A stretch of 64,000 bases of DNA, taken from an uncultured Holophagaceae bacterium. GTDB lineage: Bacteria > Acidobacteriota > Holophagae > Holophagales > Holophagaceae. The translations under genes and the position numbers were made by a program. Under the pieces are notes generated by a model. It had not been told where the DNA came from. It did no database searches and saw only the letters and a program-made list of their open reading frames with translations. Positions within the stretch are counted from its first letter, which is position 1. Every line of letters starts with the position of its first letter. Shown here piece by piece: positions 53,220-62,512 of the stretch. The DNA is taken from positions 124,001-188,000 of the forward strand of contig CAIZZF010000013.1 in assembly GCA_903937385.1 (NCBI GenBank), given 5' to 3'.

Positions 53220-54272
53220 ATGAAGATGGTCCAGCACCAGCCCCTGCGCACCACCGCCGCCCGCCTGCTCGCGGCAGCGGGTGCGGGTGAGGACGACGCC
53301 CGCATCGTGGCGGACCACCTGGTGGACTCGAACCTCTCGGGCCACGACAGCCATGGGGTGGGGATGATCCCCCACTACGTCCGGGCCATCGCCGCCGGGC
53401 TGCTGGATCCCAAGGCCCAGGGTGCTGTAGAGGACGCCGGGGGCGCGATCCTCTCGGTGGATGGTCGCAACGGTTTCGGACAGGTGGTGGCGCGCAAGGG
53501 CACTGCCGCTGGCATGGCGCGGGCCAAGGCCACGGGCATCGCCCTGGTGGCGCTCCGGGGGGCCTTCCACATCGGGCGCATCGGCACCTACGCCGAGCAG
53601 GCTGCAGCGGAGGGCATCGCCTCCATCCACTTCGTCAATGTCGTGGGCCACGCGCCCCTGGTGGCTCCCTTCCGCGGCAGCGACGCGCGCTTCGCCACCA
53701 ACCCCTTCTGCGTGGCGGTCCCGGCGGCGGCGGACCATCCGGCTGTGGTGTTGGACTTCGCCACCAGCCTGGTGGCGCTGGGCAAGGTGCGGGTGGCCCT
53801 CAACAAGGGGGAGACCCTGCCCGAGGGGACGCTGATCGACTCGACGGGACAGGGCACCACGGACCCCGGGGTGATGTACTCCGATCCCCGGGGCGCCATC
53901 CTGCCCTTCGGCCTGCACAAGGGCTACGGCATGGCCTTCCTCTGCGAGCTGCTGGCAGGCGCCTTCACCGGCGGCGGCACCGTATCGACCGTGCCCTACC
54001 AGACGGACCGCATCACCAACAACATGCTTTCGATCTTCATCGACCCGGCCCAGCTGCCCGGCTCGGGCGGCCTGGAGGCCCAGGTGGCCGCCGCCATCGA
54101 GCACGTCAAGGCATCGCCGCCTGCTGACCCGGACCTGCCCGTGCTGGTGGCGGGCGAGCCGGAGCTGGCCCACCGCGTCCAGCGCCGGGCCGAGGGCATC
54201 CCCATCGACGCGACCACCTGGGACCAGCTGGTCTCGGCAGGCCACACCGTGGGCGTCACCTTCGCCCCCTGA
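53220..54272 (+). CDS. Ldh2/MdhC-type malate/L-lactate dehydrogenase
   Basis: 350 residues from ATG 53220 with GGAGG nine bases upstream. SNLSGHDSHGVGMIPHYV (catalytic His), DGRNGFGQVVA, AFHIGRIGTYAEQAA, FATNPFC and GLHKGYGMAFLCELL define the Ldh2 (YlbC/YbiC) family, which reduces or oxidises 2-hydroxy acids with NAD(P). The exact substrate varies within the family (malate, lactate, ureidoglycolate, sulfolactate). Confidence 0.88.
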   Translation: MKMVQHQPLRTTAARLLAAAGAGEDDARIVADHLVDSNLSGHDSHGVGMIPHYVRAIAAGLLDPKAQGAVEDAGGAILSVDGRNGFGQVVARKGTAAGMARAKATGIALVALRGAFHIGRIGTYAEQAAAEGIASIHFVNVVGHAPLVAPFRGSDARFATNPFCVAVPAAADHPAVVLDFATSLVALGKVRVALNKGETLPEGTLIDSTGQGTTDPGVMYSDPRGAILPFGLHKGYGMAFLCELLAGAFTGGGTVSTVPYQTDRITNNMLSIFIDPAQLPGSGGLEAQVAAAIEHVKASPPADPDLPVLVAGEPELAHRVQRRAEGIPIDATTWDQLVSAGHTVGVTFAP

Positions 54273-54320
54273 AGCGCATGGATGAGAGGGTGTTCCGCAC
54301 TGAGAAATCAGAAAAGAGGG

Positions 54321-54431
54321 AACACCGATGAACACCGATAAAAGCTGATCAAGAGCTGATAAAGAATGAAATGATTTGTTTTTTTCAATTTTTTATCGGT
54401 GTTTATCGGCTTTTATCGGTGTTCATCGGTG
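54321..54431. repeat. Long inverted repeat (AACACCGAT type) at the end of the HI0933-type gene
   Basis: Left arm 54321-54346 (GAACACCGATAAAAGCT end) and right arm 54408-54431 are near-perfect complements around a 60-base AT-rich spacer with a long T run. Each arm contains tandem AACACCGAT copies. The right arm lies inside the 3' end of the next gene and supplies its last codons and stop. It is a second kind of dispersed palindrome in this window. Confidence 0.75.
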
Positions 54432-55741
54432 GCTGCTGTTGTTCTTGCCAGGGCCTTCCGGGCCGCGGCTTCTCCGGCGAGCCAGCCGGTGGAAAAGGCG
54501 ATCTGGAGGTTGTAGCCGCCGGTGTTGGCGTCCAGGTCCAGCACCTCGCCGGCGAAGTAGAGGTTCGTCACTTTTTTGGAGGCCATGGTCTTGGGGTCGA
54601 GGTCGCGGATGGCCACGCCACCGGCGGTAACGATGGCCTCCTCCCAGCTGCCGTGGCCCGTGACCTCAAAGCGCAGCTCTTTGAGCAGGGCGAGCAGCTG
54701 CTTCCGCTTCGCGCCCTGGAGCAGCGCCGCCGGGGCCGCGGGATCCAGGCCCAGCGCCGCCCCGAAGACCTCGATGAGCGGGGCGGGCAGAAGGGAGCGC
54801 AGCAGGCTCCGGCAGGGGGCGCCGGGCTGGGCCTCCAGGTCCCGGAGCAGGCGCGCTTCGAGCTTGGCCAGGTCCAGGGCCGGCTTCAGGTCCAGGGTCA
54901 GCTCGACCTTCCGCCCCGCGGCCTTGGCGTCGACGATCTTCCGGCTGAGCCGCAGGACCGCGGCGCCGCCCAGGCCCTTGGCCGTGAACTCGGCCTCGCC
55001 GAACTCGCCACCCTGCTTCCGACCATCGAGCCAGAGGGTCAGCTGCACGTTCTTGAGGGTCAGACCCAGCGCCTTCTCGTACGTGGGCCGGGTCTCGATT
55101 CTGACCAGGGAGGGCCGCAGGGGCTCAATCCGGTGCCCCGTGGCCTCGGCGAACCGGTAGCCATCCCCGGTGGAGCCCGTGGCGGGATAGGACTGGCCGC
55201 CGGTGGCGACGATGCAGCAGCGGGCCTCGAGCCGCTGGGCGGGGCCCGAGCCCTTGCGCTGGACTGTGAGGCCCTGGAAGACACCGTCCTGGAGGAGCAG
55301 GCCCTCCACCCGCGCGTGGGGCACGATCTCCACGCCCTGGCTCCGCGCCCAGGCCACCAGGGCATCCGCCACATCCCAGGCGAGGTCGCTGTCCGGAAAC
55401 ACGCGGTCGCCGCGTTCCGTCTTGGTCCGCACGCCCTGCGCCTCCAGCAGCGCGATGAGGTCGGCATTGAAAAAGGCATGAAAGGCCTGGCGGAGGAAGC
55501 GGGGCTCCGGATGGATCTCCTGGAGGTGTTCCTCAAGGGGCTTCATGTTGGTGATGTTCGCCCTGCCCTTGCCTGTGATCCGCAGCTTCCGGGCCGGCTT
55601 CTCCATCTTCTCCAGCAGCAGGACGCGCGCCCCCAGCATGGCGGCCCGGCCCGCCGCCAGCAGGCCCGCAGGACCGGCGCCGATCACCACCACCTCGCAG
55701 GGACCCAGCGGCGGGGCCGCGACCTGCGAACCGGTGCTCAA
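54413..55741 (-). CDS. HI0933/YhiN-family flavoprotein
   Basis: 442 residues from TTG 55741, with GGGAG five bases upstream and overlapping the upstream stop. FAD motif VVVIGAGPAGLLAAGRAAMLG, then RKLRITGKGRANITN, VATGGQSYPATGSTGDGY and a C-terminal FAGEVLDLDANTGGYNLQIA match the family. Members are NAD(P)/FAD oxidoreductases of unproven reaction. The last residues TDEHR and the stop come from the palindromic repeat, so the C terminus was altered by it. Coupled to the U32 gene. Confidence 0.87.
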   Translation of the reverse strand: MSTGSQVAAPPLGPCEVVVIGAGPAGLLAAGRAAMLGARVLLLEKMEKPARKLRITGKGRANITNMKPLEEHLQEIHPEPRFLRQAFHAFFNADLIALLEAQGVRTKTERGDRVFPDSDLAWDVADALVAWARSQGVEIVPHARVEGLLLQDGVFQGLTVQRKGSGPAQRLEARCCIVATGGQSYPATGSTGDGYRFAEATGHRIEPLRPSLVRIETRPTYEKALGLTLKNVQLTLWLDGRKQGGEFGEAEFTAKGLGGAAVLRLSRKIVDAKAAGRKVELTLDLKPALDLAKLEARLLRDLEAQPGAPCRSLLRSLLPAPLIEVFGAALGLDPAAPAALLQGAKRKQLLALLKELRFEVTGHGSWEEAIVTAGGVAIRDLDPKTMASKKVTNLYFAGEVLDLDANTGGYNLQIAFSTGWLAGEAAARKALARTTAATDEHR

Positions 55742-57582
55742 CCCTGCTCCCGGGGCTCGTGCAGCACCAGCTCCATGCGGCACTGCTGGCAGTCGAAGCG
55801 GCACTCCAGGCGGGTGGTGCCATTCTCCAGGAAGAGCGGGCCCTCGGGCTCCGGCAGGCTGCGCCAGGGCTCGGGATTGTCATGGAGGTGGCACCAGCCC
55901 AGCTCGAACTTCACGCAGTGCCGGGTGGTCATGACCACGCGGCCGTCGAGGCTGTCCTGCAGCTCGGCCGCCGGCTCCAGGGCCTCGGCGCCCGCCCGCT
56001 CGTAGAAGGCCCGGGCGGCACGGTTGGCGATGTTCCAGGTGTAGTCGAGCTTGCCGTTGGGCAGCGGAGCAAGCTGGGGGGCTGCGGCCCGGCGTCCCTC
56101 CCGGGCCCGGGGGGCCCGGCGCAGGGCCTCCAGGGCCGCGGCGGCCTCGCGGCGGAGGGCGTTGAGCGCGCTGACCGGCACGAAGCGGGCCTCGCTCACC
56201 TGCAACTCCGTCAGCTCGAAGGGCGTGTTCCCCAGGCGGCCCAGGGCCTCCCGGGTGGTCTGCGCCGTGGCGGCCACGTCCCGGGGCGGGGCGAAGGCGC
56301 CCGTGGCCTGGGCTTCGACCGAGAATCCGGCCGGATCCTCCAGACGCAGGCGCGCGGCCCCCTCCGGGAAGTCCAGGGTGGCTTTCACGGGGATGCGGCG
56401 ATCCACCTTGGCGCTGCGCAGGGCCCGAAGCCAGTGCAGGTCCAGGTTCCGGTGGAGCCGGGTACCGGGGCGGATGCGGGAGGGATCCTGCACGAAGACC
56501 TGGCGGCCCTCCACCTCGTTGACCACGGTGCCTGCGGCCTCGGAGCCATCCACGAAGGCGAGCCCGTCCCCGGGGTGCAGGTCCACGGTCAGGTCCAGCA
56601 CCAGGCGGTCCCCCTGGATGGATTTGACCTCGCCGATGAACTCGCCCAGGTGCTTGCCCGCGTCCGCGTGGCCCATGGCCCGGCGCTGCCCGTCGATGCG
56701 GTAGGCGGAGAGCCCGCGCTGGAAGGTCTTGGTGGGATCGGGCGTGAACGTCCGGCTCACGGAGCCCAGGGAGGCCGCGGCCAGCTCCGGCCGCCGCGCC
56801 AGGAGCTCGTCGAGGTTGCGCCGCACGAGGCTGACCACGTTCTTGACGTAGTCCGCGTCCTTGAGGCGGCCCTCGATCTTGAAGCTCACCACGCCGGCCT
56901 CCGCGAGGCCATCCAGGTGCCCGGAGAGGTCCAGGTCGCGGATGTTCAGCAGGTGTTTCTCCCGCACCACCACCCGGCCCGCGCCATCCACCAGGTTCCA
57001 GGGCGCGCGGCAGGGCTGGGCGCACTCGCCGCGGTTGCCGCTGCGATCGCAGATGGCGCCGCTCAGGTAGCAGTGCCCGCTCTCGCCCACACACAGGGCC
57101 CCGTAGACGAAGGCCTCCAGCTCCATGTCCGCGGCCCGGCGGATGGCCCGGATGTCGTCCAGGCTCAGCTCCCGGGCAAGGATGGCCCGGGTGAAGCCGG
57201 CGCTGGCGAGGAAGGCGACCCGCTCGGGGCTGTCGCAGGCCGCCTGGGTGCTGGCGTGCAGGGGCAGCGGCGGCAGGTCCATCTCCAGGTAGGCCATGTC
57301 CTGGATGATCAGGGCGTCCACCCCGGCCTCGTACAGGCTCCAGGCCTGCCGCCGCGCCTCCTCCAGCTCGTGGTCGTAGATCAGGGTGTTGAGCGTCGCA
57401 TAGACCTTCGCGCCCCAGAGCCGGGCCTCCCGGGTGAGCTGCTCGAAGTCCGCCAGCTCATTGCCCGCGGCCTGGCGGGCGCCGAACTGCGGGCCGCCCA
57501 TGTAGACCGCATCCGCCCCGCAGCGCAGCGCGAGGGTGCCTTGTTCCAGGTTCTTCGCCGGGGCGAGCAGTTCGAGGGCCAT
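55738..57582 (-). CDS. rlhA: U32-family protein, RlhA-like
   Basis: 614 residues from ATG 57582 (MALELLAPAKNLEQGTLALR). U32 signature ESGHCYLSGAICDRSGNRGE then CAQPCR gives four conserved cysteines; further Cys near the C terminus (CRFDCQQC). The C-terminal DUF3656-like region follows at about 385-500. Length and layout fit RlhA, which hydroxylates 23S rRNA C2501 in E. coli, better than the shorter TrhP. Despite the name U32 peptidase no protease activity is assumed. Stop overlaps the next gene. Confidence 0.82.
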   Translation of the reverse strand: MALELLAPAKNLEQGTLALRCGADAVYMGGPQFGARQAAGNELADFEQLTREARLWGAKVYATLNTLIYDHELEEARRQAWSLYEAGVDALIIQDMAYLEMDLPPLPLHASTQAACDSPERVAFLASAGFTRAILARELSLDDIRAIRRAADMELEAFVYGALCVGESGHCYLSGAICDRSGNRGECAQPCRAPWNLVDGAGRVVVREKHLLNIRDLDLSGHLDGLAEAGVVSFKIEGRLKDADYVKNVVSLVRRNLDELLARRPELAAASLGSVSRTFTPDPTKTFQRGLSAYRIDGQRRAMGHADAGKHLGEFIGEVKSIQGDRLVLDLTVDLHPGDGLAFVDGSEAAGTVVNEVEGRQVFVQDPSRIRPGTRLHRNLDLHWLRALRSAKVDRRIPVKATLDFPEGAARLRLEDPAGFSVEAQATGAFAPPRDVAATAQTTREALGRLGNTPFELTELQVSEARFVPVSALNALRREAAAALEALRRAPRAREGRRAAAPQLAPLPNGKLDYTWNIANRAARAFYERAGAEALEPAAELQDSLDGRVVMTTRHCVKFELGWCHLHDNPEPWRSLPEPEGPLFLENGTTRLECRFDCQQCRMELVLHEPREQG

Positions 57583-57652
57583 GGGCTCCAGAGTACCAGC
57601 CGCAGCGCGCTGGGACCAATCAGGCCTGGGCGCGCTCCTTGAGTGGGGGCGC

Positions 57653-59794
57653 CTACTTGAGGAACCCGCGCTTCCGCATGAGGGCGTCGGTGTTGACATC
57701 CCGGCCGCGGAAGGCCTTGAAGGCCTCGGCCGGGTCCTTGGTGTTGCCCACGGCGAGGACCTCCTTGCGGAGCCGCGCCGCGACCTTCGGATCCCAGGGG
57801 CCCTGCCCCTCCAGGAAGGCCTGCCAGGCATCTGCGGTCAGGGCATCGCTCCAGAGGTAGGCGTAGTAGCCGGCCTCGTAGCCCCCCACGCCGCCGCTGA
57901 AGATGTGGGCGAACTGCGGGATCCGGTGGCGCATCACGATCTCGGTGGGCATGCCCAGCCGGGTCAGCTCGTCCTTCTCGAAGGCCGCCATGTCCAGCGA
58001 CTTCCCGCCGGCCATGTGCAGCTTCATGTCGATGACCGCTGAGGCCAGATACTCCATGGTGGCGAAGCCCTCGTTGAAGGTCCGGGCCCGGTTGATCTTG
58101 TCCAGCATCGCCTTGGGCAGGGGCTTGCCCGTCTGGTAGTGGAGCGCGAAGCGGTTGAGCACCTCGGGCGTCTGGAACCAGTGCTCGTTGATCTGGCTGG
58201 GGAACTCCACGAAGTCCCGGGCCGTGTTGGTGCCGGAGACGCTCGGGTAGCTGGAGTCGGACAGCAGCCCGTGCAGGGCGTGCCCGAACTCGTGGAACAT
58301 GGTCGTGGCATCGTCCCAGGAGATCAGCACAGGCTGGCCGGGAGCGCCCTTCACGAAGTTCGAGTTGTTGGAAACGATGGGCGTGATCCGTTTGCCCATG
58401 TGGGTCTGGGTCCGGTACTCGTTCATCCAGGCCCCGGAGCGCTTGCCCTCCCGGGCGAAGGGATCGAAGTACCAGAGGCCCACGTGGGCGCCCTTGGCGT
58501 CCGTGACTTCGTAGGCGGTGACGTCCGGGTGCTGGACCTCGACGTTGCTGATCTTCTTGAAGTGCAGGCCGTAGAGCTGCCCGGCGGTCCAGAACATGCC
58601 CTCGCGGAGCTTGTCGAGCTGGAGGTAGGGGGTGACCTCGTTGAGGTCCAGGTCGTACTTCGCCTTCCGCTGCTTCTCGGCGTAGTAGCGGTAGTCCCAG
58701 GGGGCCAGCTTGAAGGTGCCGCCTTCCTTGGCTACCAGGGCCTGCATGTCCGCCACATCCGCCTGGACCTGGGCCACACAGGGCTTCCAGACCGCTTCGA
58801 GAAGGGCCACGGCCCGGTCGGGGGTCCCGGCCATGGACTGCTCCACCGCCCAGTGGGCGTGGGTGGCATAGCCCAGCAACTGGGCCCGCTCGAAGCGGAG
58901 CTTGAGCATCTCCACCGCCACGGCCTTGTTGTCGGTCTTGTCGCCGTTGTCGCCGCGGCTCACGAAGGTGCGCCAGACCTTCTCCCGCAGCTCGCGGTTC
59001 TCGGCGTAGGCCAGGAAGGGATCGGCCGAAGAGCGGGTGTTGTCGATCACCCACTTGCCCTTCAGTCCCCGCTGCTCAGCGGCCCGGGCCGCGGCGTCCT
59101 TCAGGTCCTTGGACAACCCCGCAAGACCAGCCTCGGACTCGATCAGCGTGTAGGGGTTCGACTCGTCCGCCAGCAGGTTCTGGCCGAACTGGGTGCCCAG
59201 GGTGGCCATGCGCTGGTTCAGCTCCCGAAGGCGGGCCTTCTGTGGGCCGCTGAGCTTGGCGCCGCTGCGCACGAAGTTGGTGTAGTACACCCAGACCAGG
59301 CGCTTCTGCTCGGCCGTGAGCTTGGACTTGGCGGCACTCAGGTGGACGGCCTCGATGCGCTTGAAGAGGCCCTCGTTCTGCGCGATCTCATCGCCGAAGG
59401 CCGCGAACTTCGGCGACATCTCCTTCTCCACGGCGGGAATGACGCCCTTGTTCAGGGTGCTGACATGGACCCCGTAGAGGATGTTCAGGCGATCCAGGGC
59501 CGGGCTGGACTGCTCCATGGCCTGGATGGTGTTGGCGAAGGTGGCGGGCTTGGGTTCACTGGTGATGCGCTGGATGGCGTCCCGCTGGGCCTGCATGGCC
59601 ACGGCGAAGGCCGCCGGGAAGTCCTCGGGCTTGACCTTCGACCAGGCGGGCACGCCGCCATAGGGGCCTTTCCAGGGTGCGAGCATCGCAAAGTCCTTCT
59701 TGGAGGAAGTCAGGGGTTGGGCGGCACGGACCGGGCTGCCGCCCGCCACGATCAGCAGGGCAAGGGTCATGGCGGCGAGGGGTTGAGTGGACAT
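57653..59794 (-). CDS. M3-family metallopeptidase (oligopeptidase/dipeptidyl carboxypeptidase type)
   Basis: 713 residues, with a signal peptide (LAAMTLALLIVAGGSPVRAA), so probably periplasmic. Zinc motif TMFHEFGHALHGLLS with the third ligand in DFVEFPSQINEHW. Cleaves oligopeptides or C-terminal dipeptides. Length is usual for Dcp (about 680-720). Start at 59794 has GGGAGCC. Confidence 0.93.
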   Translation of the reverse strand: MSTQPLAAMTLALLIVAGGSPVRAAQPLTSSKKDFAMLAPWKGPYGGVPAWSKVKPEDFPAAFAVAMQAQRDAIQRITSEPKPATFANTIQAMEQSSPALDRLNILYGVHVSTLNKGVIPAVEKEMSPKFAAFGDEIAQNEGLFKRIEAVHLSAAKSKLTAEQKRLVWVYYTNFVRSGAKLSGPQKARLRELNQRMATLGTQFGQNLLADESNPYTLIESEAGLAGLSKDLKDAAARAAEQRGLKGKWVIDNTRSSADPFLAYAENRELREKVWRTFVSRGDNGDKTDNKAVAVEMLKLRFERAQLLGYATHAHWAVEQSMAGTPDRAVALLEAVWKPCVAQVQADVADMQALVAKEGGTFKLAPWDYRYYAEKQRKAKYDLDLNEVTPYLQLDKLREGMFWTAGQLYGLHFKKISNVEVQHPDVTAYEVTDAKGAHVGLWYFDPFAREGKRSGAWMNEYRTQTHMGKRITPIVSNNSNFVKGAPGQPVLISWDDATTMFHEFGHALHGLLSDSSYPSVSGTNTARDFVEFPSQINEHWFQTPEVLNRFALHYQTGKPLPKAMLDKINRARTFNEGFATMEYLASAVIDMKLHMAGGKSLDMAAFEKDELTRLGMPTEIVMRHRIPQFAHIFSGGVGGYEAGYYAYLWSDALTADAWQAFLEGQGPWDPKVAARLRKEVLAVGNTKDPAEAFKAFRGRDVNTDALMRKRGFLK

Positions 59795-59805
59795 GGGGCT
59801 CCCGT

Positions 59806-60852
59806 TCAGGGTTGGTGCTTGCGTTGGGATTCGACCTCTGACTCAGGCCGGAAGAACAGCCTCGCCATCCAGATCAGGACGACCAGCATGAGTATGAAGC
59901 AGACCAGGAAAAGCAGGAACGGCGACCACTGGGGCGCGATCCGCCACGCGGCCAGGTCGAAGCTGCCGCGGAGCCGGACCAGCCGGAGCACATGGCGCAG
60001 ATAGACCATGCCGAACACCGAGAGGAACAGACAGAGGCCCGAGAGCCAGAAGGCCTTCCGGGCATGGAAGTGGAGCGCCACCAGAGACAGCGCCAGGGAC
60101 ACCACGAGGACGGGCATGGCCGGGGTGCGCATGAAGGGAGCTAGGTCCGCGTCCAGGGTCAGCAGGTAGAGGAACCCGACCCCGGCGGCGGCGACCATGC
60201 CACCCACGAAGGCCGCGCGCCCGGTGGCGGCCATGGCGGGCGACTTCCGCCCCAGCACAGTCACGAAGAAGCCGCCCACGGTGAGGGCGCCCAGCACCAT
60301 GTGGAGCCAGCGCAGGCCGTAGGTGCCCAGGGCGGGATTCCAGACCCAGCCCGACTGGTTCTTCGCGTAGAGCGCCCGGAGCAGGTCCGGCTGCTCGGCC
60401 AGGCCGAACACCGAGCTGTAGACCAGGCTGGTGTAGAGCAACCCCAGGGCCGCCAGGGCCAGCAGGCCCAGACTCACCTGCCCGGTCCGGTGGGCCTGGA
60501 AGGAGGTCCGGTAGAACGCGTAGTAGGCCATGATCACGGCCCCGATCACGGCGAGCCAGAACCAGCCGCTGACAATGGTGGCCGCATAGACCTGCCGGGG
60601 ATAGACCAGCTGCAGGAACAGCAGGGGCGCCACGCCCAGGGACACCGTGGCAGCGGTGGCCGCGGGCAGCACCCGCGCGAAGCCCGCGGCGTCGGGAGCG
60701 GGCCACTGCTTGCGGAACCCGGCCCAGAGCGCGATCAGGGTCCCGCCGAGCAGGCAGCTCATGGCCGCCAGGTGCAGGGTGAGGGTCAGCAGGTGCAGGG
60801 TCGTCACCAGCCACAGGGGGGCGGAGATGAAGTGGTAGTCCGGGAGCGTCAT
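59806..60852 (-). CDS. Membrane subunit of a bd-oxidase-like complex
   Basis: 348 residues with about nine helices. It starts LPDYHFISAPLWLVTTLHLL and has histidines in early helices (LHLLTLTLHLA) and GLRWLHMVLGALTVGGFFV that could bind haem. It does not show clear CydB motifs; the pattern resembles a second CydA-like or accessory subunit. The start overlaps the stop of the CydA-like gene (ATGA), so the two proteins are made in step and very likely form one complex. Confidence 0.7.
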   Translation of the reverse strand: MTLPDYHFISAPLWLVTTLHLLTLTLHLAAMSCLLGGTLIALWAGFRKQWPAPDAAGFARVLPAATAATVSLGVAPLLFLQLVYPRQVYAATIVSGWFWLAVIGAVIMAYYAFYRTSFQAHRTGQVSLGLLALAALGLLYTSLVYSSVFGLAEQPDLLRALYAKNQSGWVWNPALGTYGLRWLHMVLGALTVGGFFVTVLGRKSPAMAATGRAAFVGGMVAAAGVGFLYLLTLDADLAPFMRTPAMPVLVVSLALSLVALHFHARKAFWLSGLCLFLSVFGMVYLRHVLRLVRLRGSFDLAAWRIAPQWSPFLLFLVCFILMLVVLIWMARLFFRPESEVESQRKHQP

Positions 60853-62360
60853 GGCTTGGCTCCTTGGCCGAGGGCCTGGAGGTAGGTCACCAGCGCCTTC
60901 CGTTCGGCGGCGTCCCCGGTGTAGGCGGGCATGCCCTCCCCCAGGCTGGCCGCCATGTCGAGCATGCCGCTCAGGTCCTCGGCGCTCTGCCCCGCCAGGG
61001 ACTTGGCCTTGTCACTGGCGGTGCCGACGGCGTGGCACTTGCCGCAGCGCAGGTCGTAGGCCCGGCGCCCCAGGGCGAGGCCCTCGACCGGATAGATGGC
61101 CGCCAGGGGCCGGTGGTCCGTGCGCCGATAGAGGTGGTCGGCGATCTGCTCGGCCTCGGCGGGTGTGCCCAGGAAGGGCGGCATGTGACCCCGGAGGAGG
61201 TGCGCCCCCTGGATGAGCGCCAGGATGTAGGCGCGGTCCGCACCGGCCAGCGCGGGCCGGAGGGCCTTGTAGCCATCCAGCGTGTGGCAGCTGCGGCAGG
61301 CGTGGCGGAACAGGTCGGCGCCATCATCCCCCGTGCGGTAGGTGATCTGGGGCAGGAAGCCGTCGCGCCGGTAGTTGGCCGTCTCCGCCACCTCGGCGCC
61401 GTTGCCGTACATGTAGCCGGTCAGGATGTAGGGCTTGCGGAGGGACTCCCGGGACCACTCGAAGGCCCCGAACCAGGCCATGCCCAGGGCCATGAAGACC
61501 AGGGCCGCGACGGTGCCGAAGCGGCGGGGCGCAAGGATCACCAGGGCCAGCACCCCCGCCCCCAGGGCAGCCGCCAGCCAGAGCGAAAGCACGATGGCCC
61601 GGAGGGGCGTCGGCATGGTCTCGAGGGCCTTGGCAGTAACCGCCGCGGGGATGGCCTTCCAGTACCAGGCCTGGGCCAGCGCGGTCACCGCCAGCCCCAC
61701 CACCGCCCAGCCCGCAGCCTGCCGGACCGTGCGTGCCTTGAAGTCGTCCGCCGCCAGGCGGGAGGCCACCAGCAGGGCGTAGAGCCCCGCCAGCATCACG
61801 CAGACGCCAGTGCGGAGCACCAGCGAGGGCCAGTAGGTGGGGTTGAAGAAGCCCTGCCAGAAGTCCCCCGTGACCAGCCAGCGGCCCGGGGTGAGCATGA
61901 AGGTCAGGATGCCGTTGATGACCACCAGCGACAGCCAGGCGGCCACGAAGTAGATCCAGCCCAGGGTGAGGTGGGCCTTGGCGGTCAGCCGCTTCCAGCC
62001 GTAGAAATAGAGCATCGCCGCGGCAATCTCCACCACAAAGAAGGTCCACTCCGTGGCCCAGCCCCAGACGTAGTTGTGGATCAGGGCCTCCGTAGCGGCC
62101 GGCGCCAGCAGCCCGATCACGAACCAGATGCCCACACCGGTCAGGGCCCCGGCCACCAGGGTCGCCATGGCGAAGAACTTGGAGAGCTGCTCCAGGAACG
62201 CCAGGCGGACCGTGTCTCCGTCCCGGCGGGCCAGGGTCTCGTTCACCACCAGGTAGAGCCCGCCCCCGATGGCGAAGTGGGACACGAACACATGGAACAC
62301 GGCGATGACCGCCATCAGCACGCCGTAGCCGATGGGCTGGTCCCAGAACGGGTAGTGCAT
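60849..62360 (-). CDS. CydA-like oxidase subunit fused to two cytochrome c domains
   Basis: 503 residues. The first 320 resemble the N-terminal half of CydA: VFHVFVSHFAIGGGLYLVV (His23 at the CydA His19 position), LVAGALTGVGIWFVIGL, TEWTFFVVEIAAAMLYFYGW. No Q-loop is seen, and I find no His in the helix that normally holds CydA His186. The periplasmic end has two haem-c sites, CRSCH (355) and CGKCH (439), each with a later Met ligand (GHMPPF, EGMPAY). It probably takes electrons from a cytochrome c rather than a quinol. AGGAGG precedes the start. Confidence 0.8.
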   Translation of the reverse strand: MHYPFWDQPIGYGVLMAVIAVFHVFVSHFAIGGGLYLVVNETLARRDGDTVRLAFLEQLSKFFAMATLVAGALTGVGIWFVIGLLAPAATEALIHNYVWGWATEWTFFVVEIAAAMLYFYGWKRLTAKAHLTLGWIYFVAAWLSLVVINGILTFMLTPGRWLVTGDFWQGFFNPTYWPSLVLRTGVCVMLAGLYALLVASRLAADDFKARTVRQAAGWAVVGLAVTALAQAWYWKAIPAAVTAKALETMPTPLRAIVLSLWLAAALGAGVLALVILAPRRFGTVAALVFMALGMAWFGAFEWSRESLRKPYILTGYMYGNGAEVAETANYRRDGFLPQITYRTGDDGADLFRHACRSCHTLDGYKALRPALAGADRAYILALIQGAHLLRGHMPPFLGTPAEAEQIADHLYRRTDHRPLAAIYPVEGLALGRRAYDLRCGKCHAVGTASDKAKSLAGQSAEDLSGMLDMAASLGEGMPAYTGDAAERKALVTYLQALGQGAKP

Positions 62361-62512
62361 GCGCTGCCTCCTGAATCAAGCCGCCGGAACCCGAGGGGAG
62401 GCCCGGCACCTGCCTGCCCGAGACGCAAGATTGCACCCCTGACAACCAACACAGGATCATCATGCCACTCGAGGGTCCTGAATCTAGATCCGCACCCTCG
62501 GGGAGCCAGACC

